Source of the DNA: Ruminococcaceae bacterium UBA4958
GTDB taxonomy: Bacteria > Bacillota > Clostridia > Oscillospirales > Acutalibacteraceae
NCBI GenBank assembly: GCA_002397355.1
Contig: DHAI01000094.1
Span: 972-11,230, forward strand
DNA: 10,259 nucleotides
Direction: 5' to 3'
Notes under the pieces: model-generated
The model's input: only the letters and a program-made list of their open reading frames with translations
Databases searched by the model: none
Told to the model about the DNA's origin: nothing
Program-made: the position numbers and the translations under genes
Part shown: piece after piece, positions 1 through 4,337 of the stretch
How the letters are laid out: each line of letters opens with the position of its first letter
Numbering within the stretch: position 1 is the first letter of the stretch

Positions 1-6
1 TTTCAT
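1..6 (-). CDS. possible start of a gene leaving the left edge
   Basis: On the minus strand an ATG at positions 6-4 is followed by AAA, and the window then ends. Upstream of it AAAAAGGA (plus-strand positions 15-22) sits 8 nt from the ATG, a good Shine-Dalgarno arrangement. The minus-strand promoter at 327-354 would give this gene a leader of about 310 nt holding an intrinsic terminator at 111-149. Only two codons are visible, so nothing can be said about the product. The call rests on the ribosome binding site and the upstream signals alone. Confidence 0.3.
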
Positions 7-110
7 ATGACAAATCCTTTTTGCACAAACAAAATCAGGCAGCCCGCACCGGCGGGAGAACAGAAAGGGAAAGCCCCTTCCTCCACCAGCCCGTGACTGC
101 CGCAAGATAC

Positions 111-149
111 AAAAAACGCTGTATACGGATTCTCATCCATATACAGCGT
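111..149 (-). terminator. intrinsic terminator, minus strand
   Basis: A 10-bp perfect inverted repeat (116-125 with 140-149, ACGCTGTATA/TATACAGCGT) continues, after one C/A mismatch, into GGAT/ATCC closed by a TCTC tetraloop (plus-strand reading). On the minus strand the stem is followed directly by a run of six T (plus-strand A at 111-116). It has the form of a rho-independent terminator for right-to-left transcription. It could end a small RNA begun at the 327-354 promoter, act as an attenuator in the leader of the gene starting near position 6, or end read-through from the ADP-ribosylglycohydrolase gene. Confidence 0.75.
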
Positions 150-183
150 CCCGAAGCACAGCGCAAAGCTAACCATAGCCCCC

Positions 184-212
184 TGTACAAAAAGCAAGAC
201 AGGCGGTATAAT
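184..212 (+). promoter_or_regulatory. candidate sigma-A promoter, plus strand
   Basis: TGTACA (184-189, four of six matches to TTGACA), a 17-nt spacer and a perfect TATAAT (207-212) point rightward. The predicted start is near 219. The only terminator downstream in this direction is at 425-460, which would give a transcript of about 240 nt with no clear ribosome binding site. The -10 context GCGGTATAATAA is nearly identical to that of the opposing promoter at 327-354 (GCGGTATAATTA). Confidence 0.4.
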
Positions 213-326
213 AAGAACCGCAATGTGCCGATAATTCGGTTGTGTATGGAGCCTGATTCTCCGTATGCAGGAGGCAGGTGGTGGTACACCTGCTTCTGCA
301 TTGCACTTATTGTACCTTACGGAATA

Positions 327-354
327 ATTATACCGCTTTTCGAAAGATAGTCAA
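327..354 (-). promoter_or_regulatory. strong sigma-A promoter, minus strand
   Basis: Read on the minus strand, TTGACT (349-354, five of six consensus matches) is followed by a 16-nt spacer and a perfect TATAAT (327-332). The predicted start is near position 320. It would drive leftward transcription through the structured stretch toward the terminator at 111-149 and the possible start codon at 6. It lies downstream of the ADP-ribosylglycohydrolase stop codon, so it is independent of that gene. Confidence 0.6.
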
Positions 355-424
355 GGGACGTTTGGCAGTTCCAGGGAAAATATGGTATATGAATTTTGCG
401 GTGGCGCGGCTTTATCGACAGCCT

Positions 425-460
425 GGCGGCCCGGCAAGCATGCCGGGCCGCCCTTGTTTT
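425..460 (+). terminator. GC-rich hairpin terminator, plus strand
   Basis: An 11-bp perfect inverted repeat, GGCGGCCCGGC (425-435) with GCCGGGCCGCC (442-452), encloses a 6-nt loop and is followed on the plus strand by CTTGTTTT (453-460). The T-rich tail is on the plus strand, so it best fits rightward transcription from the 184-212 promoter. The same hairpin lies about 110 nt past the stop of the minus-strand ADP-ribosylglycohydrolase gene. There it could stabilise that mRNA's 3' end, although no T tract follows it on that strand. Confidence 0.55.
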
Positions 461-563
461 CCAAACCGCTCCGCCGTATCGGCGACGATATTCTGCCGAA
501 ATACAATAGCATGATGTCTATTGCACTCGTTGCGATTCCGATCATCATGATGGTGCATATCCT

Positions 564-2729
564 TTACTCGGCCGCACGCACCTTGATGAAAGAATATTTC
601 GTGTGGGAACCGTTCTCCGCGGAAACGCCGACGGAGCCGGTCAGAAAAGGATCGTCGCAGTCGGCATACTCAAGGCACGGCGCCCCGTCGATCCGTACGC
701 TCAGCCGATTTCCGACGGCAGCCACGGTGACGGCGTATTCGCGTCCCGGCTCCCACGGGTAGTCGGTTTGCGCCAGAAGCCTGTAATTCCGCTGTTTCTT
801 CATCAGGCCAAGCTTTCCGTCCGGAAGGAATCCGGCCGCATAGGAACGCATGGCTCCCTGCACCCTGACATTGACGTAATGATGTTCCCCCGTCAGCGGA
901 GTCATGCCGAAGGTGGCGGCATAGTCGCCCCAGTCGTGGCGGCCGGTGTAAGATTCCGCAAAATCGGCGCAGGAAATGTGGAGCTTTCCATCCTCCAGAT
1001 ACTGCAGGCCCTTCAGCCTGGTAAACTGGCTGATCTCCCGGTGGAGGCCGTTCCACACCTCTTCGGTTTCTCCGGCAAAATCCACCGTGTAATCCGGAGC
1101 TCCGTCCGCGTAGAGATCGTCCAGGAAACCGGTCAGATCCATTTGGCCCGCGGCGCGCCCGCCCACAACGTCGAAGCAGACGCCCATTTCATCCAGAAGG
1201 GCCCCGTCCATCGCGGGGATTTTCCAGGAGAGCTCGCTCCATGCGCCCGGCTTCAGCACCACCGGCTCGCTTTCGACCCGGTCGTTTTTATGCAGCTCAT
1301 GGACATACAGCCGCGCGCGGACGCCGGAAACAAACGGCTCCGGCATGCCGTAACGCGGAACCATAACGCTGCCGTGCAGCGTCATGCCGGGGTAAATCAA
1401 CGGGGAAAAGGAAGGGTCGTAACGGCTGTCGCTGAAATCCTGCGGCTGATAGTATGTCTTTTTGTAAAGCAAAACCTTTTCCGCCGGGCGCAGGGGCTTC
1501 GCCATGAATTTCAGCGAGCGGGCGCCCGTGTGGGCGGATTCGTCCGTGTTCCAAAGACGGGACTCCAGTTCCTGGTTGCCGGGGTCCTGCAATAAATCCC
1601 GCCGTATCCGGATGGAATGCGTGGAACCGGGGAACTCGAAATGGCAGGAATCCGGGCGTTGCGTCAAAATGGTTTTCCAGGCGTCCGGTATGTTTTCCCC
1701 GGAGAGCGCGTAGGCTTGCTTTGCGGTGTAGGCGGCGCAGGATGGGACGTCCAAAATATTCAGGGATCCGATTACGCTGGAGCAGATGAAAAGGTCGTCG
1801 ACCGGTTTCCTCCATTTGTCGTACGGGATTCCCTCCGGACCGTTCCTCACCCCGATGATCGTCGCGACGTTTCCCACGTTGCAGTCGGTATCCCACCCGC
1901 ACATGTCGGTGATGCAAAGCGTCTTTGAAAAATCGCCGTCCCCGTAAAGAAGGCCGAGGATCATAACGGAAATGTTCGGAATGATGTGGCAGTTTCCCGG
2001 GTACCGGTCGTAGCCGAAATTGTCTTTGATAAACCGGTAGCAGGCCCGCCAGTCTTCTGGATGGCCGGCGTGAAAATCCATAACGGCGCGAACCGCACGG
2101 GCATATTCGCAATCCGGAGGAAGGTAGGACAGCCCCTTTTTTATGATGCTCGGAATGTCCTTTTCCACAAAGGCATAGCTGATGCAGACCGCGACAAAAA
2201 TCCCGCCGTAGACGCCGTTGCCGCCGTGCGTCACGCTGGCGGCCCGCCCGGCGAGCCGCGCCGCCAGGTCCGGGTCTCCGGGGGCGACGAGGCCCCACGC
2301 GTCGATGAAAATCTGACCGCCGATCTGTTCCGCCATGGTCTTTCCGTTTTGCGCGATGCTTCCGCTGCGCGGGGCGGGAATCCCGTTAAAAAGATTCAGA
2401 TACGCCGTATGCTCGGTGGAAACCCCGTAGCCGCCCCACCAGAAAAAGCCGTGCTCGAACGGAGCGTAGTTCAGCAGCGCTTCTCCGACATCCTGCGCGG
2501 TGAGGTTCCGGCCGTGGCCGCCGTCTTCCAGCGCGCGAAGCAGGAACACCGGCCCGTTCGTGTCGTCGTCGGCCGCGAATTGCTTGTAATCCGCGGGGTA
2601 GCCGTCGAGCTCCCCGAAGATATTGCGGATCTTTTCATAGTCCCAGCCCTCGATCGGCGCGCCGCAGCGAACCCCTATGATTTTGGCGAGCCAGCCCGCG
2701 TAGATTCCGCGGATATATTCCTCTTTCAT
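564..2729 (-). CDS. ADP-ribosylglycohydrolase-family protein with C-terminal beta-sandwich domains
   Basis: 721 residues. The N-terminal ~350 residues match the ADP-ribosylglycohydrolase fold family (PF03747). They show a glycine-rich start (GVRCGAPIEG, about 19-28), the metal-binding DDDTNG motif (54-59), a THGGNGVYGG block (168-176) and the second metal motif GWDTDCNVGN (278-287). Family enzymes cleave N- or O-glycosidic bonds to ADP-ribose using two Mg ions; the natural substrate here is unknown. Typical members have 300-350 residues. Here about 395-545 looks like a jelly-roll module, and 546-721 like a concanavalin/DUF1080-type laminin-G fold, suggesting glycan or glycoside binding. There is no signal peptide. 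The start at 2729 has AAAGG about 11 nt upstream; the frame stays open further upstream, but that translation is low-complexity and would run into rbsK. The gene follows rbsK by 191 bp with no terminator between, so co-transcription is likely. Confidence 0.88.
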   Translation of the reverse strand: MKEEYIRGIYAGWLAKIIGVRCGAPIEGWDYEKIRNIFGELDGYPADYKQFAADDDTNGPVFLLRALEDGGHGRNLTAQDVGEALLNYAPFEHGFFWWGGYGVSTEHTAYLNLFNGIPAPRSGSIAQNGKTMAEQIGGQIFIDAWGLVAPGDPDLAARLAGRAASVTHGGNGVYGGIFVAVCISYAFVEKDIPSIIKKGLSYLPPDCEYARAVRAVMDFHAGHPEDWRACYRFIKDNFGYDRYPGNCHIIPNISVMILGLLYGDGDFSKTLCITDMCGWDTDCNVGNVATIIGVRNGPEGIPYDKWRKPVDDLFICSSVIGSLNILDVPSCAAYTAKQAYALSGENIPDAWKTILTQRPDSCHFEFPGSTHSIRIRRDLLQDPGNQELESRLWNTDESAHTGARSLKFMAKPLRPAEKVLLYKKTYYQPQDFSDSRYDPSFSPLIYPGMTLHGSVMVPRYGMPEPFVSGVRARLYVHELHKNDRVESEPVVLKPGAWSELSWKIPAMDGALLDEMGVCFDVVGGRAAGQMDLTGFLDDLYADGAPDYTVDFAGETEEVWNGLHREISQFTRLKGLQYLEDGKLHISCADFAESYTGRHDWGDYAATFGMTPLTGEHHYVNVRVQGAMRSYAAGFLPDGKLGLMKKQRNYRLLAQTDYPWEPGREYAVTVAAVGNRLSVRIDGAPCLEYADCDDPFLTGSVGVSAENGSHTKYSFIKVRAAE

Positions 2730-2920
2730 TGTCACACCCAGCCTTTCACGCTTCCGCTTGTCATGCCTTCCGTGAATCTGCGGTTGGACACCGGTTGCAA
2801 AGCACAGGCCGTCGGCATGGACGGCGCGCTTGCCGTATCGCTGCGCACCATGCCGGAGCCGCCGGTTTGGCTTCCATGCGCCGCCCGCAATCAGGACAGC
2901 ATCCTTGCAAGGGACTTTTT
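2730..2920. other. 191-bp spacer between rbsK and the ADP-ribosylglycohydrolase gene
   Basis: No terminator and no convincing promoter are seen, so the flanking genes are probably co-transcribed. On the minus strand one frame stays open for about 50 codons, ending at a TGA three bases before the downstream ATG. It contains ATG codons but none has a good ribosome binding site, and I do not recognise the translation. It may be coding debris or a small coupled ORF, or simply chance in GC-rich DNA. Confidence 0.3.
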
Positions 2921-3904
2921 TCATCTTCGCTGTTTGTTTTCGGCCTGGCCGGACGGGCAACCGACATCGACCGGTTTCGCAGAAAAAGCGAGATATGCGG
3001 CGTCCGCTTCCCCGCGCACGGGAACGGATTCCTGCGCCCCGTTCCGCGTCACCGTAATGGAAGAGGCCGCGTTTCCAAAGCGGACGGCGTCCTCCACCGG
3101 TTTTCCCTCGGAAAGCGCCACCAGAAAAGCGGCGTTCATCGTATCTCCGGCGGCGGTGGTGTCCACGGGCTTTACCTTGGGAGCGGGAAAGATGCGGGCC
3201 GAATCGCGGTTCACCAGCATCGCCCCGCGTTTCCCGATGGTGACCAGAACGTTTTTGACGCCGTGCTCCAGCAGCCGTTCCGCCGCAGCGCGCATGTCCG
3301 CATCCGTTTTTACGGGGCAGCCGCTCAGCTTTTGCAGCTCCGTTTCATTCGGCGTAATGTAATCGAGCTGTTTCCAAATATCGTCCGGCAGGGAGTCGGG
3401 GGCCGGCGCGGGGTTCAGGATCACCGCCTTGTGGAGTTGACCGGCGCGCCGGATCGCGTAAAAGGTCGATTCAGGCGGTATTTCCATTTGCAGCAAAACC
3501 ATGGAGGCGGCCTGAAACAGCGAATCGTTTTCCTGCAGATAGGAAACGCCGCAGTCCTCGTTCGCCCCCGCGACCACAACGATATCGTTCTGTCCCCGGT
3601 CGTCGACGCAGATAATGGCGGTGCCGGTCGTTTTACCCGCGGCTATCTTCAGATGGGAAACGTCAACCCCCGCCTTTTTCAGATGCCCGATCTGAGCTTG
3701 CCCGAAAGTGTCGTCCCCCACGCATCCGAGAAAGGAAACGCTGCCTTCCAGCTTTGCGGCCGCGCACGCCTGGTTGGCCCCCTTTCCGCCCGGCGTGAAT
3801 CGCAAAGACCTGCCGATCACGGTTTCCCCCATCCGCGGCAGGGCGGGCAAACGAACGGAGATATCCGTGTTGATGCTGCCGACGACCAATATCTTGCTGC
3901 CCAT
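2921..3904 (-). CDS. rbsK: ribokinase (PfkB family)
   Basis: 327 residues. It phosphorylates D-ribose to ribose 5-phosphate with ATP in the cytoplasm, feeding the pentose phosphate pathway. The sequence carries the expected ribokinase landmarks in order: VGSINTD (8-14), the PfkB sugar-binding signature GGKGANQA (39-46), NPAPA (164-168), TPNETEL (184-190) and DTTAAGDT (248-255) with the catalytic Asp at 254. It closes with the GAQESVP segment that follows the monovalent-ion and adenine region. It is slightly longer than usual (about 305-310) because of a polar tail after residue 308. The start at 3904 is supported by AGAAAGGA about 8 nt upstream. The longer open frame to 4261 lacks PfkB features and is rejected. 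A TTGACA promoter lies about 80 bp upstream of the start. The ADP-ribosylglycohydrolase gene downstream suggests the ribose comes from a ribosylated compound rather than from free ribose. Confidence 0.95.
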   Translation of the reverse strand: MGSKILVVGSINTDISVRLPALPRMGETVIGRSLRFTPGGKGANQACAAAKLEGSVSFLGCVGDDTFGQAQIGHLKKAGVDVSHLKIAAGKTTGTAIICVDDRGQNDIVVVAGANEDCGVSYLQENDSLFQAASMVLLQMEIPPESTFYAIRRAGQLHKAVILNPAPAPDSLPDDIWKQLDYITPNETELQKLSGCPVKTDADMRAAAERLLEHGVKNVLVTIGKRGAMLVNRDSARIFPAPKVKPVDTTAAGDTMNAAFLVALSEGKPVEDAVRFGNAASSITVTRNGAQESVPVRGEADAAYLAFSAKPVDVGCPSGQAENKQRR

Positions 3905-3958
3905 TTGTTTTCCTTTCTCATCAATTAAAGAAAAATTTTTATGAATTTGTTTTTCTAT

Positions 3959-3988
3959 ACGATACACCATCTTTTCAAAACCTGTCAA
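3959..3988 (-). promoter_or_regulatory. promoter for rbsK
   Basis: On the minus strand a perfect TTGACA (3983-3988) is followed by an 18-nt spacer and TATCGT (3959-3964, four of six matches to TATAAT). The predicted start near 3952 leaves a leader of about 48 nt. The leader is AT-rich and contains AAAAATTTTT, then the ribosome binding site. I see no catabolite-response (cre) site and no LacI-type palindrome here. Confidence 0.5.
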
Positions 3989-4069
3989 TGGGTTTCGGAA
4001 CTGCCTTTCGACAGTCAAATTCCGTTTGACGCCGGCCGCCGTCGTACCGCGACGGGTTCCGTCGGACAA

Positions 4070-4258
4070 ACGGGAATTCTGCTTGAGGGCGGCGGCGTGG
4101 ATATGGGCTCCGAAGCCGCGCGGCTGGTTTACCGCTATGCCGAAACCTATGGTTTCAAAATACCCGGAGATCTTTCCGCCGTCCGCTTTCGTACCCAGGC
4201 TGGAAAAACAGGCTCCGTCCAACCACAGCAGACAGACGCGGCCGGGCAGGGCGCACGA
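4070..4258 (+). pseudogene. possible relic of a LacI-family regulator C-terminus
   Basis: One plus-strand frame encodes TGILLEGGGVDMG, a helix-like stretch and GFKIPGDLSAVRF, ending near 4189. This resembles the ligand-domain signature of LacI-type repressors, roughly TAIFxxNDxMAxGxLRxxxExGxxIPEDLSVVGFD. About ten residues later SVQPQQ resembles the following LTTVRQP segment, with a few residues missing. No N-terminal helix-turn-helix and no usable start are found upstream, so if real it is a degraded fragment. LacI regulators commonly sit beside ribokinase and glycosidase genes, which makes a relic plausible. Chance similarity in an intergenic open frame remains possible. Confidence 0.25.
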
Positions 4259-4264
4259 CAAAGC

Positions 4265-4292
4265 CGGGAGGCACGGCCGTCCGTGCCTCCCG
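4265..4292 (-). terminator. hairpin after the GH106-like gene
   Basis: A 12-bp perfect stem pairs CGGGAGGCACGG (4265-4276) with CCGTGCCTCCCG (4281-4292) around a 4-nt loop (4277-4280). It begins about 46 nt beyond the stop codon of the GH106-like gene. On the minus strand the stem is followed by GCTTTGTC, so the T tract is weak; on the plus strand no T tract follows. It most likely ends or protects the GH106-like transcript, separating it from rbsK. Confidence 0.5.
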
Positions 4293-4337
4293 CCGGGGGA
4301 CGCTTCGTCGGCGCTCCCCTTGTTTTTTCCCCGGAAT

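Larger units (their letters stand above)
111..320 (-). ncRNA. candidate structured leader or small RNA
   Basis: This is the span between the predicted start (about 320) of the minus-strand promoter at 327-354 and the terminator at 111-149, roughly 205 nt. It contains several nested hairpins. A strong one pairs GCAGGTG (274-280) with CACCTGC (287-293), extended by GCAG/CTGC arms beyond a bulge. Others are GGAG/CTCC (249-263 area), AACCG/CGGTT (216-245 area), CCTGT/ACAGG (183-204 area) and GCTA/TAGC (168-179 area). No convincing ribosome binding site plus ORF is seen on this strand inside it. I could not match it to any riboswitch or small-RNA family I know. It could be an attenuating leader, an independent small RNA or an antisense RNA. 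Confidence 0.4.

Noticed and set aside
158..188. Resemblance to a c-di-GMP-I riboswitch core (GCGCAAAGCTAACCATAGCC on the plus strand)
   Set aside because: Only the GCAAAGC-like string matches. The local bases fold as a simple GCTA/TAGC hairpin, the remaining conserved elements are absent, and the predicted plus-strand transcript starts downstream of it.
382..762. Plus-strand open frame with a hydrophobic stretch (MMSIALVAIPIIMMVHILYS)
   Set aside because: It runs through the 425-460 hairpin and then antisense over the end of the ADP-ribosylglycohydrolase gene. No ribosome binding site or family similarity is seen, so the hydrophobic run is probably chance.
2730..2960. N-terminal extension of the ADP-ribosylglycohydrolase protein to an ATG at 2960 or 2924
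   Set aside because: The extension is basic and low-complexity, overlaps the end of rbsK, and the family's conserved N-terminus begins right at the ATG at 2729, which has a ribosome binding site.
1986..3362. 458-codon plus-strand open frame opposite the ADP-ribosylglycohydrolase and rbsK genes
   Set aside because: It is antisense to two well-supported genes, its translation is Arg/Pro/Ala-rich with no recognisable domain, and long antisense frames are common in GC-rich coding DNA.
3905..4000. cre (CcpA) or LacI-type operator near the rbsK promoter
   Set aside because: I looked for TGWAANCGNTNWCA and symmetrical LacI-type palindromes in the gaps upstream of each gene and found no acceptable match.
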